The position numbers and the translations under genes are program-made. The notes beneath the pieces are model-generated. The model searched no databases, was not told the origin of the DNA, and was given only the letters and a program-made list of their open reading frames with translations. This document shows positions 1 to 7,822 of a stretch of DNA of 33,176 nt, piece by piece (position 1 is the stretch's first letter; every line of letters begins with the position of its first letter). This DNA comes from a virus, in IMG/VR virus record IMGVR_UViG_3300031227_000230, positions 1 through 33,176 of that record; one strand, given 5' to 3'.

Positions 1-430
1 TTTTATGTGCTAGGTTTTTTTGCATTGTTCGGTTCCGTACTGCAAGTGGTTCTTTCCAAATACAATGCCTTGCAATATAATGGAATCCCACTTCTTCATG
101 CAATCGTATAATATCTCCGGGGAAGTCCATTATATGATCACATCCTGAATTTCCTTGTGGTATGTCTGTACAATGGACGGCGGTACATCTGCCAGCTTTT
201 GTCAATCTAAATAAAGCTTGAACAACAAATCGGTAATGATTGAAAAAATCTTCTCTGCTATCGGCATTTGACAAATCTCTTTCACTACTTGAATAATGAT
301 ATAGGCCACAAAAAGGCGGGCTGTATATCGATAGGTCTATGGGCTCACCTTTCATGTCTTTCATAACTTCTATACAATCACCATTATATACAGCATACTT
401 CTTAGTTATTTTTTGGGCTTTTACAGCCAT
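1..430 (-). CDS. DNA methyltransferase (N4-cytosine/N6-adenine type), C-terminus beyond window
   Basis: The reading frame starts at ATG 430 and runs off the left edge, giving about 143 residues. Near the N-terminus it reads YAVYNGDCIEVMKD, then LSIYSPPFCGLYHY. This is the usual 'GDC-x-E-x-(L/M)' segment followed by catalytic motif IV, here SPPF. SPP(Y/F) is typical of amino-methyltransferases, more often N4-cytosine than N6-adenine (DPPY). Motif IV lies at the N-terminus and the SAM-binding FxGxG motif is not in the visible part, so the order is catalytic motif first (beta-like). The start overlaps the last 10 bases of the upstream helicase gene, so the two are translationally coupled. Likely role: methylation of phage DNA against host restriction, or an orphan regulatory methylase. 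Target sequence and exact class cannot be told from the fragment. Confidence 0.85.
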   Translation of the reverse strand, partial: MAVKAQKITKKYAVYNGDCIEVMKDMKGEPIDLSIYSPPFCGLYHYSSSERDLSNADSREDFFNHYRFVVQALFRLTKAGRCTAVHCTDIPQGNSGCDHIMDFPGDIIRLHEEVGFHYIARHCIWKEPLAVRNRTMQKNLAHK

Positions 431-1803
431 GATGGCACCTCAATTTCCTTTTTAAATTTTGTTATTGTTGATATTCCTTCGGCATTATTCATTTCTTTTA
501 TTAAATTAGTGAACATACAATCAGCTTGTTTTTGTTTACGCCTTAGATTCTTAATTGCATTTATATCCCCTTGTGTATAAATTAAATTAACTGTGACTGG
601 TTTCTTTTGTCCAAAACGCCAACAACGTCGAATAGCTTGGTAGTATTGTTCGTAACTGTATGCAGGAAAAAATATGACATTGTTGCAGTGTTGCCAATTT
701 AATCCCCAAGCTCCTATTTTTGGTTTTGTTATTAGTGTTTTTATTTTACCATTTGTGAAAGCTGTTAATTTTTTTTCTTTACTGTCGTCTTTGTCTCTTC
801 CACTTATTTGAACAGAATTAGGTATTATTCGTTCTAATAAATCACCTTCAGCATTCAAATTACACCATATTATAGATATGGTATCTTTATCTTTTACAAT
901 ATCACAGGCCCTTTCACATCTCTCTTTAATTGTTGCTCTTCTTTCGTCCCTAACCTCTTTTAATCCTGAAGCTGGTAATGTGAATAATCTATTTGCTTCT
1001 GGTTTTCGTGATATTTGTAGTTTGTGTAATTCCTCTTTTAATTCCGGTAAAATAAAACCATCATCATCAAATCCTAAATCAGATGGATATCTAATAGCTC
1101 TTGACCAACTTGTCACCCATTTCCAAAATGATTGTTGTGCATGTCCTTTGAGCCTCCATTTTGTGGCTTCTGTAAATCGGCCTCGTCTATTGGTAGCACA
1201 ATTGTTTTGGTCATTTTTAAAGAATTTGGATAACATATCCATATAACCTAAATATCCAAGGGCCTCGCTTGACGTTCCCAATTCTATAAAGTCATTTGGT
1301 GAAGGCGTTGCCGTAGCTAATAATCTATATTTAATTTTCCTCATGAATATATTAATAGCGTGTTTGGTAGCTCCGTTGAAATTTTTTAATATTCCACTTT
1401 CATCTAATATAACACCAGTAAAATCTGAAGGATTAAAATAGTGTAGTCTTTCATAATTACTTATTATTATTTTACTATTTAGTTTACCATCGATTGAACG
1501 TTTGGCGGATATTCCAAATTTGGTAGCCTCTTTTACCATTTGTATTCCCACGGCTATTGGGGTGAGTAATAAAACCCTTCCATTGGTCTTTTTTACAATA
1601 TTTTCAGCATACACCAACTCCATAACACTTTTACCGAGACCGCAATCTGCGAATATTGCTGAACGTCCTTTTTTGATAGACCATTCCACCAATGATTTTT
1701 GAAAATCGAATAGGTAATCAGGGATAAAAAGTGGTTTAAATCCATCGTATTTATTACAACCACTTTTTTGTTTTAAATAATTATTATAACTCATTTTCGC
1801 CAT
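421..1803 (-). CDS. SNF2/DEAD-like helicase-family ATPase
   Basis: About 460 residues. Helicase superfamily 2 motifs are in order: Walker A in ADCGLGKS near residue 60, motif II LDESG, motif III LATATPSPND, and C-terminal motifs including a RRCWRFGQKKPV segment that matches SNF2 motif VI (R-x-x-R-x-GQ). DESG replaces the more usual DEAH/DESH. The length is that of a bare two-lobe motor without accessory domains. ATG codons occur at 1812, 1803 and 1794. The 1803 start has AAGGA 8 nt upstream; 1794 would give a 4-base ATGA overlap with the upstream membrane-protein gene. It directly precedes and overlaps a methyltransferase gene, so a joint role in DNA modification, anti-restriction or replication is inferred. 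It is a different SNF2-type protein from the one at 13251-14612. Confidence 0.85.
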   Translation of the reverse strand: MAKMSYNNYLKQKSGCNKYDGFKPLFIPDYLFDFQKSLVEWSIKKGRSAIFADCGLGKSVMELVYAENIVKKTNGRVLLLTPIAVGIQMVKEATKFGISAKRSIDGKLNSKIIISNYERLHYFNPSDFTGVILDESGILKNFNGATKHAINIFMRKIKYRLLATATPSPNDFIELGTSSEALGYLGYMDMLSKFFKNDQNNCATNRRGRFTEATKWRLKGHAQQSFWKWVTSWSRAIRYPSDLGFDDDGFILPELKEELHKLQISRKPEANRLFTLPASGLKEVRDERRATIKERCERACDIVKDKDTISIIWCNLNAEGDLLERIIPNSVQISGRDKDDSKEKKLTAFTNGKIKTLITKPKIGAWGLNWQHCNNVIFFPAYSYEQYYQAIRRCWRFGQKKPVTVNLIYTQGDINAIKNLRRKQKQADCMFTNLIKEMNNAEGISTITKFKKEIEVPSWL

Positions 1804-2009
1804 TTGTACCATCCTTCAACTGCTAATAATAAAAACACAATATCTCGAACAACTAAACTATATAAATCCACATTCAAATGAACATAAATTAAAATAATAT
1901 TACTGATAAACCAAACATAGAAACAATTACGATTCTTACGGTTATTTAATAGCACACCAATAACAGCTAAAACCATAGCTATCATTCCCAATACCTCCAA
2001 CACTATCAT
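1791..2009 (-). CDS. Small integral membrane protein, PnuC-half-like
   Basis: 72 residues with about three hydrophobic segments (residues 2-20, 30-44 and 50-66) and an aromatic C-terminus EGWYKWRK. The NNRKNRNCFYVWFISN segment after the first helix and the GWYKW end resemble half of a PnuC-type nicotinamide riboside transporter or a similar small 3-helix phage membrane protein. This is a resemblance from memory, not a proven assignment. Its start overlaps the polymerase stop by 4 bases (ATGA) and its stop overlaps the helicase start, so it belongs to the replication operon. A role in nucleotide-precursor uptake would fit the neighbourhood but is inference. Confidence 0.7.
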   Translation of the reverse strand: MIVLEVLGMIAMVLAVIGVLLNNRKNRNCFYVWFISNIILIYVHLNVDLYSLVVRDIVFLLLAVEGWYKWRK

Positions 2010-3451
2010 ATTTTCACCTTTTGTTTTTCAAACCAACTCTTACCAAGTGGGGCAACCTCTGCCTCAATTTCAATTGGTGTAGTTATAAATTTATAATGCT
2101 TTTTAATATCAACAGTCATTACTTGATTTACTAATTCCAAGTAATTTTTTAATTCTTTGCGGAGTACATCAGCGATAATACTATCATGAATTTGGCCTAT
2201 CAACAGACTTTTCATTTTATATTTCTTCAGTAGTTTTTGAATACGAATCAAAGACCATAACAGGCAATGAAAAGCCGTCCCTTGTATAGGGTAGTTAATA
2301 ACTTCATTACGTTTCATTTCCCCTTCGATGTGGAAACCTGTTAGCGTATCAAACCCACCATTTTCACAATATGCTGCATACCATTCGTCTTTCCATTGCT
2401 TGTATTTTTTAAATCTGTTGTTCCAAAAATCATATTCAACTTCTTTTATGTGGTGTATAAATGTGCCGGGTTTTGGTTTGGGATAATTCCACTTCCCATT
2501 TACGCCCCTTTCTTTTTCTAATGAACCGAGTTCATAAATCCCTTTAGTTTCTAAATGGCTATACAAATCATATCCGTTTCTGCATTGTAGTTTTAATTTT
2601 TCAATGTTATTCCACAAAGCAGGGGCACAATCATAAAACCAGTCACCATAAAACATAGGAAAGACAAACCCATTTTTGCCACTATACCTAATATCTTTTA
2701 TTCGTTTGGCGTCTTTTTTACCTCGTGATTTCATTTCTCTTTTAGCAAGCATGTAACATTGTTGGGCCATATCACGATGCATATCTTTGGTAGGGTCACA
2801 AATATATTTAAGCATTACAGGATCTTTGTGATACCATTGTGCTCCATGTACTTCTATACCACCATAATCAGCTTCTACAATGTGTCCAGTACGCCACCGG
2901 GATATAAAACATTGCCTTATAAGTTTACCTATATCGTAATTTCTAATAGGCTGATTTTGGATGTTGGGTGAATCACAAGAACCTCTATAAGTTTGTACTA
3001 AATGCAAATTGAAAACAGCGTGAATAAAACCATCACTTGACACTTCACGCAAAATACCTTTTAAATATGTACCCCTTGCTTTTTTTAATTTCTTAATGTT
3101 TAAATGATCTTTAACAAAAGGTATATCGAGTTTTTCTAATGCTTCAATATCTGTCTTTGGTATCCCGCTGGCAGTGCGTTCGCTACACTCATACCCCATT
3201 ATATTAAATAGTACTTTTCCTAATTGCTGTCCTGAATTAAGATTTGTTTTTTGTCCAAATTGTTTTCTCCAGACTTTACAAACTTTGCTATTTTTGATTT
3301 CATCTTCCAGCCTTTTAATTTCATTACCCGTATCAGTCATAGCCTGATTGAGATAATTTGTGTCTATGCACATACCATTGGCTTCTACTTGTGATAAAGC
3401 AATGACGCCGTTGTGTAGTAGTTTATATGCTTTGTTGGTTATTGGTCTCAT
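2006..3451 (-). CDS. Family A DNA polymerase, polymerase domain only
   Basis: 481 residues covering thumb, palm and fingers of a Pol I-type polymerase. Motif A is VEADYGGIEVHG with catalytic D195 (usual DYSQIELR). The motif B region is RIKDIRYSGKNGFVFPMFYGD at 250-270, ending in the conserved YG. A NYPIQGTAFHCL segment (about 387-397) matches the family NxPIQGxAAD motif, and motif C is GQIHDSIIADV with H422-D423. The thumb contains TNLNSGQQLGKVLF, the 'N(L/F)NSPKQL' motif. No 3'-5' or 5'-3' exonuclease domain is present. The proofreading domain is in the separate UDG-fused gene at 4005-5213, two genes upstream. The start codon overlaps the MazG-like stop (ATGA). Residues about 270-345 look like an expanded insert between motif B and the rest of the palm. 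Function: replicative polymerase working with the clamp at 5213-6229. Confidence 0.95.
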   Translation of the reverse strand: MRPITNKAYKLLHNGVIALSQVEANGMCIDTNYLNQAMTDTGNEIKRLEDEIKNSKVCKVWRKQFGQKTNLNSGQQLGKVLFNIMGYECSERTASGIPKTDIEALEKLDIPFVKDHLNIKKLKKARGTYLKGILREVSSDGFIHAVFNLHLVQTYRGSCDSPNIQNQPIRNYDIGKLIRQCFISRWRTGHIVEADYGGIEVHGAQWYHKDPVMLKYICDPTKDMHRDMAQQCYMLAKREMKSRGKKDAKRIKDIRYSGKNGFVFPMFYGDWFYDCAPALWNNIEKLKLQCRNGYDLYSHLETKGIYELGSLEKERGVNGKWNYPKPKPGTFIHHIKEVEYDFWNNRFKKYKQWKDEWYAAYCENGGFDTLTGFHIEGEMKRNEVINYPIQGTAFHCLLWSLIRIQKLLKKYKMKSLLIGQIHDSIIADVLRKELKNYLELVNQVMTVDIKKHYKFITTPIEIEAEVAPLGKSWFEKQKVKI

Positions 3452-4008
3452 GTATTATCTTTCGGTGCTGTATACCAATATTCGGCTTTCACATAATTGT
3501 ATGTCTGTACTAATGTTTCTTTTGATAAGCAACGTTGTATGACGGCCATTATTTCTTTCTCTTGTCGATGGCTAAATCTTTGAAGGATAGTACTAAATGG
3601 GCAGGTTCGGTCTTTAAATGAAGCAACACACTGGATTATTTTTTCTTCCAAATTGTCTTCCAATATTTCACGTTCTTTTTCTAAATCTCTGTTAGTGGCT
3701 TTTTCTTGTGTAAATTGTTCGGGGTATCTTGCTTTCAATTTGGCTATGTTTTTATTCATAACATATTCGAAAGAAACATTTAGCCGCCCACAAATTATTG
3801 CCAAATACCAAAATACATCGCCCACTTCTTCTACAACATTTACGGGGTCTAATTCCCTACCATAAAAAAGTGCTTTCTTAGCGGCGTCTAATAACTCGCC
3901 AGCCTCAGTTGATACTCCTATTATGCCATGTAATAATCTTTCATCCATTGTAGTAAAAGTGGGTGATTCAGTTTTCAATGCTAATTTCATATACTCTTCG
4001 TTTGTCAT
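3448..4008 (-). CDS. MazG-like NTP pyrophosphohydrolase with C-terminal extension
   Basis: 186 residues. The N-terminal about 115 residues are a phage MazG-like all-alpha NTP pyrophosphohydrolase. Metal-binding residues are visible as STEAGELLDA and, after a helix, EEVGDVFWY (E-x-x-E and E-E-x-x-D). The domain ends in the usual IAKLKARYP..F..EKA.NRDLEKE. Such enzymes hydrolyse dNTPs or NTPs, often aberrant ones, to monophosphates. The last about 70 residues (from about 118) form an extra domain of unknown type, possibly a winged helix, not part of standard MazG. The gene is wedged between the UDG-exonuclease and the polymerase with ATGA overlaps on both sides, so all three are likely made in fixed ratio. 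This suggests nucleotide-pool cleaning coupled to replication, which is inference. Confidence 0.88.
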   Translation of the reverse strand: MTNEEYMKLALKTESPTFTTMDERLLHGIIGVSTEAGELLDAAKKALFYGRELDPVNVVEEVGDVFWYLAIICGRLNVSFEYVMNKNIAKLKARYPEQFTQEKATNRDLEKEREILEDNLEEKIIQCVASFKDRTCPFSTILQRFSHRQEKEIMAVIQRCLSKETLVQTYNYVKAEYWYTAPKDNT

Positions 4009-5213
4009 TTTATTTTCTCCAATATTTTAATTTGTTTCATTGCTAATTGATATTCCAAAAGTGAATCCATGCCGTTATATAATAACAATTCTTCAATGTT
4101 TATTTCTCTTATCCGATTCAGTTTACTAGTGCCTTTTGATTTTAAAAATGGGGATATATGACTATCATAATCACCGGCACCCAATGTTACAAACGATTGA
4201 AACTTTAATCCCGTAATGCCTGCCCTATTATCGATAACGTGGGCGGCAATCATTGTATCCCAATACCAATTTTTAACACGATGCCCCAATTTATTCATCG
4301 TCCATCGGTCTTCAAATTTGATATTTGTGGCTATTTTCTTCACTGGTCTTTTCAATAGGTCTGATGTTGCTTCAATAGCTTCACCTTCAAAAGGAAAGGC
4401 GATAGTATGTTTACCATCAAAACAAATAGAACAACTCACAAGTTCAGATTTATCATACTCTGGTTTCAAACAATTTGCCTCATAATCAAAAGCAATACAC
4501 TTTGCTTTCTTACCTAATAACTGTATTGCCTTTGCGGCTCTTGATGGCCTTAATATTATATCAATTTTCTTTTTATAATCTGGTACTGTTTTAAATGGTT
4601 TGGATTTTGATTTTCTCACTCCCATTTTCAAATGCTTATATAATAAGTTTTCCAGTATGTCACTATTCATTCTTAAAAGATATGCCGGGTGATATGTAGG
4701 TATTATCCACGTATTTAATTTCTGACATGGGATGCAAAAGCCAGCCCATTTTTTAATGCCCCCAAAATCCTCATCATCTTTCCATGCGTAAGATAATAAT
4801 GATTGTGTGGCAATACCACCTAGTGTGATAATTACATTGGGTTTTAATCTGTTGATTGTTTTTATTAAGTTGGGTCGGCAGGCTTTTATTTGTCTGGCAT
4901 CGGGTGTTTTGTTATCTTTTGGATGACAAATAATTGCATTCGTTTTCCAACAGTCTCTATCTAATTTTATATTTAACTGCTCTAAAGTTTCCCATAAAAA
5001 TTGGCCGGACTTACCGATAAGCTGAATACCTTTTCTGTCCTCTTCTTTGCCCGGTGCCTCAGCAACAATCAATATCTTCTTCCTGCCTTTGCCTGTAGGT
5101 TGCATCTTCGGTGTTTTACAATGCCTAGACAAGCCACAAGCACCACAATGGGCTATGGTAGATAGTGGGCGTTTACTTTTTACAGTGGATAGGTTAAAGA
5201 ACGCTTTTGCCAT
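4005..5213 (-). CDS. Uracil-DNA glycosylase (family 4-like) fused to 3'-5' exonuclease
   Basis: 402 residues with two domains. Residues about 20-190 resemble a family 4 iron-sulfur uracil-DNA glycosylase: cysteines C23, C26 and C32 at the N-terminus, motif AEAPGKEED at 51-59 (family GEAPGxxED), a TN...C.P..N segment at 91-101, C112-R-P, and the HPAYLL motif at H175. Residues about 235-395 are a DEDD exonuclease of the DNA polymerase I proofreading type: Exo I D243-x-E245 (FDYEA), Exo II N297...F-E-D302, and Exo III Y379-N-G-M-D383. This is the exonuclease missing from the polymerase at 2006-3451. The start shares one base with the clamp stop (TAATG), and the stop overlaps the MazG-like start (ATGA). 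Likely role: proofreading plus recognition or excision of uracil at the fork. The glycosylase could be catalytic or a uracil sensor. Confidence 0.88.
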   Translation of the reverse strand: MAKAFFNLSTVKSKRPLSTIAHCGACGLSRHCKTPKMQPTGKGRKKILIVAEAPGKEEDRKGIQLIGKSGQFLWETLEQLNIKLDRDCWKTNAIICHPKDNKTPDARQIKACRPNLIKTINRLKPNVIITLGGIATQSLLSYAWKDDEDFGGIKKWAGFCIPCQKLNTWIIPTYHPAYLLRMNSDILENLLYKHLKMGVRKSKSKPFKTVPDYKKKIDIILRPSRAAKAIQLLGKKAKCIAFDYEANCLKPEYDKSELVSCSICFDGKHTIAFPFEGEAIEATSDLLKRPVKKIATNIKFEDRWTMNKLGHRVKNWYWDTMIAAHVIDNRAGITGLKFQSFVTLGAGDYDSHISPFLKSKGTSKLNRIREINIEELLLYNGMDSLLEYQLAMKQIKILEKIK

Positions 5214-6229
5214 TACTCAACACCCAGACAAGAAACGTAAGTAAATCTACCGTCTGTAATTTTTAGGATACCATCACCAATTTCACACTTCACATTTTTG
5301 TTTAATATTTGAACAAGTGTTTTTGGTGAAATTCTAAATTCTCTAGGTTCTCCATTATACTTTATCTTTGCAATTTCTGTGTAAGCACCATTAACGCCCG
5401 TCCCAGTAATCCGTAATTTATTGGCTTTCAGTTTGATAGTTACTTGGTTATCGTCCGGGTTCTCTGCTGAAAATATCTCGGCTTTGTCTGCCGCTTCTTG
5501 TAGCCCTTTTGGTAATACAGTTGGTTCTCCTGTTTTCTTTAATACTGCTGTTAATTCTTTACTGTGGTATTCTTCAATATACCTGCGACAACTAATGACA
5601 AGGCCAACAGGATTTCTGAAATGAATCCAGCTTTCTGTTTCACTAAATTCTGTCATATCCAAATTAACAATATGTGTCAACGCATCTTTTCTTATCAGGA
5701 TAGATTCTTCTAACCCTGTTTTAATTCTATACCTTGCTACTTGATAACTGTCACACGCTTCAACCCATTTAGGAGTGATATGTACACACACTAAAGAAAA
5801 TTTTGTTTCATCCCTACCGGCACAATCCTTCACTTTATCAATTGCAATTATAAAATCTGTTGGTAGTTCCCGCCACTTCTTCGGCGTTTCTACGGATTCT
5901 ATTGGCAGGAGTATTTCCTGTTCCATTTTTATAGTGGCTAGTCTTCGTTTGCCACTTGCTATAGTTATTTCTGCATCCTCATCTGTTGTTGTGTTTACGT
6001 CAACTTCTTCCTCTTTCATTTTCCTCAGTATGGCGAGGAGTGGTGCTGATTGTACTGCCCCGGTTATCTTTAGTTTTGTTTTAAACCTGCACGCCACATC
6101 ATCATTGAACGTCATAACTACACCTTTTGAAAATACAAAACATGTACTCTGTTCAATTATAGCCCTTGACGATAGGCCCGATGTTACTACTTCCAAATTC
6201 TTTAATAAATCTTCCCGATTGATTCTCAT
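5213..6229 (-). CDS. DnaN-like sliding clamp (beta subunit homologue)
   Basis: 338 residues, close to the bacterial beta clamp length of about 366. The whole-length pattern fits the clamp: N-terminal MRINREDLLKNLEVVTSGLS, a central acidic/hydrophobic repeat pattern, a VHITPKWVEACDSYQVARYR segment like the family 'DG..l.aTDg.Rla', and a C-terminal ISPKTLVQILN...EIGDG.LKI segment. No catalytic residues are expected. It would form a ring on DNA and tether the polymerase and UDG-exonuclease encoded immediately downstream. A phage-borne clamp of this length with a family A polymerase means processivity need not depend on host thioredoxin or the host clamp. It lies 15 bases after the radical SAM gene. 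Confidence 0.85.
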   Translation of the reverse strand: MRINREDLLKNLEVVTSGLSSRAIIEQSTCFVFSKGVVMTFNDDVACRFKTKLKITGAVQSAPLLAILRKMKEEEVDVNTTTDEDAEITIASGKRRLATIKMEQEILLPIESVETPKKWRELPTDFIIAIDKVKDCAGRDETKFSLVCVHITPKWVEACDSYQVARYRIKTGLEESILIRKDALTHIVNLDMTEFSETESWIHFRNPVGLVISCRRYIEEYHSKELTAVLKKTGEPTVLPKGLQEAADKAEIFSAENPDDNQVTIKLKANKLRITGTGVNGAYTEIAKIKYNGEPREFRISPKTLVQILNKNVKCEIGDGILKITDGRFTYVSCLGVE

Positions 6230-6244
6230 TTTGCTTTCCTTATG

Positions 6245-7180
6245 TTAGAATAATTTTTTTCTGTTCTTATTTAGTTTATCATCATGTTTTGCTTTAGCGT
6301 TTTTCTTTACACCAATATAATAATCTGTTTTTTTATATAATCCCGGATGACAAGACCACTCATATATTTCTCTATAAATGGTATTATCTCTAACTTTTTT
6401 ATCTCGCATCAAAAACACAAATTGCTTATTTTCCTTTAGTATTTTTATTCTTTCCATTACAGTATCAACGGTATCCTTTACACCTACATACACATACCAC
6501 CGTGTAAACCAATCAGGCATTCCATTATCTTTCAATAATTTCAATGCCTTAAGAACTGACTTTTTAGATTTGATATCGTCAAAAGCAAAACGCAACCCCA
6601 TTGAGGATACAAACTTTAAAGATAAAATATCTCTACACAATTTATCGGTGAGTAATCGACAGTCCAGACCTTGGTTAAAATCTACAATCAAATTTTCTTT
6701 TCTCAGTTGGTCGCATATTTTGGAAAAATGTTTTGGTGCGGCTAAAATATTATTATCCATCAAAATAACCCTATCGCTTTTCCCATCCCATATGTCGTAA
6801 ATATCACCAACTATTTTTATCTTGCCTTCTTTTTGTGGTACTATACAAAAATAACAATTTCGAATGCATCCACGAGTCGTAAAGCCGAAGTTTATTTTTG
6901 GTTTTATTGCGTCAATTTCGGGGGGTAGTTCTTTTTTTAAAGAGTAACCAGAACCACCAATTTCTGCCACACCTTCCCATTTAGTACAAAAATGTTTATT
7001 CCAATCAAAGACACAAGATACATACACTTTATCATAATTTTGTAATAATAAAGGAAAGGTATTTGGATGTTCATCTTTTATCTGGTTAACCACATCCCCC
7101 AATAATTCATGGTGGATTTTAATTTTTTGTAGTGCCAGATTAGGAATAATGCTATCTACATTTACTAATAATATTTTCAT
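6245..7180 (-). CDS. Radical SAM protein
   Basis: 311 residues. The radical SAM iron-sulfur motif is C105-I-R-N-C109-Y-F-C112 (CxxxCxxC), inside GFTTRGCIRNCYFC, which resembles MiaB/B12-type radical SAM proteins. A GLDCRLL segment and (V)RFAFDD follow in the positions of the barrel strands. The N-terminal about 90 residues (MKILLVNVDSIIPNLALQKI) look like a degenerate cobalamin-binding-like Rossmann domain, as in B12-radical SAM proteins, though no DxHxxG motif is seen. The C-terminus is Lys-rich. It sits between a DNA-binding candidate and the sliding clamp in the replication operon, so a nucleic-acid or nucleotide modification is possible. Substrate unknown. The start is 1 nt after the previous stop codon. 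Confidence 0.85.
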   Translation of the reverse strand: MKILLVNVDSIIPNLALQKIKIHHELLGDVVNQIKDEHPNTFPLLLQNYDKVYVSCVFDWNKHFCTKWEGVAEIGGSGYSLKKELPPEIDAIKPKINFGFTTRGCIRNCYFCIVPQKEGKIKIVGDIYDIWDGKSDRVILMDNNILAAPKHFSKICDQLRKENLIVDFNQGLDCRLLTDKLCRDILSLKFVSSMGLRFAFDDIKSKKSVLKALKLLKDNGMPDWFTRWYVYVGVKDTVDTVMERIKILKENKQFVFLMRDKKVRDNTIYREIYEWSCHPGLYKKTDYYIGVKKNAKAKHDDKLNKNRKKLF

Positions 7181-7181
7181 G

Positions 7182-7787
7182 TTATGCTAATTTGTATGTA
7201 CCGTCTGAGTCTCTTGTTGCATGTCCTGCTTCAATTAATCTGTCAAGATGTGCATAATACTTGCTTTTCAATTCCACACCAGCTTTTTCTGTTAGTTGTC
7301 GAACTGTTTTTCCTTTTTTAGATAGTGTAGCATTCACCTTTGCATTATCTGAATCGAGTTTACTTCCAAATTTATCACAACCAACTTCTTCTTTTGCCTT
7401 TGGTTTCTTACCGCTCTTCTTTGAGTCCGTTTTACCCGTTTTATTCTTCACCCTCTTCTTCGGCTGTTCTTTTGTAGAACTCTTATCCTTTTTCTTTTTT
7501 GCTTTCTCTTCTGGCTTCTCTTCTTTTTCAACTTCCGGCTCTGCCTCTGCCTCTGCCTCCACTTCTTTCTTAGCTTTCTTTTTATTACGGGTTACTTCAA
7601 CGTCATCGGTTGAAATTATTTCGTCCAGTAACTCATCCAACGCATCATCGTTTGTTGTGGTATCCTCATCGACGATGGTATGGAGCAAATTAACTTTCTT
7701 TTGCACTTTTTCCAGCGGCCACTTCACAGCGGTTTTGAATCCAATGCCTACCAATATCTCTACTACTTTTTCTTTTTTAATCTTCAT
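7182..7787 (-). CDS. Lys/Glu-rich protein with C-terminal winged-helix-like domain
   Basis: 201 residues in three parts. Residues 1-45 (VVEILVGIGFKTAVKWPLEK) form a small helical domain. Residues about 60-135 are a low-complexity linker of Lys, Glu and Ala with repeated AEAEAE and KKAKKE stretches. Residues about 150-201 (KKGKTVRQLTEKAGVELKSK to the C-terminus) look like a winged helix with a DG-Y hairpin at the end. The architecture suggests a DNA-binding protein with a flexible charged tether. Function not recognised. It is followed after 1 base by the radical SAM gene and preceded by the Imm5-like gene. Confidence 0.7.
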   Translation of the reverse strand: MKIKKEKVVEILVGIGFKTAVKWPLEKVQKKVNLLHTIVDEDTTTNDDALDELLDEIISTDDVEVTRNKKKAKKEVEAEAEAEPEVEKEEKPEEKAKKKKDKSSTKEQPKKRVKNKTGKTDSKKSGKKPKAKEEVGCDKFGSKLDSDNAKVNATLSKKGKTVRQLTEKAGVELKSKYYAHLDRLIEAGHATRDSDGTYKLA

Positions 7788-7822
7788 TTCATTGTCCCTT
7801 CCAAAATTGTTTTAATATTTTT

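Noticed and set aside
7261-7815. Plus-strand Ser/Phe-rich 184-codon ORF
   Set aside because: It is the complement of the Lys/Glu-rich minus-strand gene, with low-complexity composition and no ribosome site.
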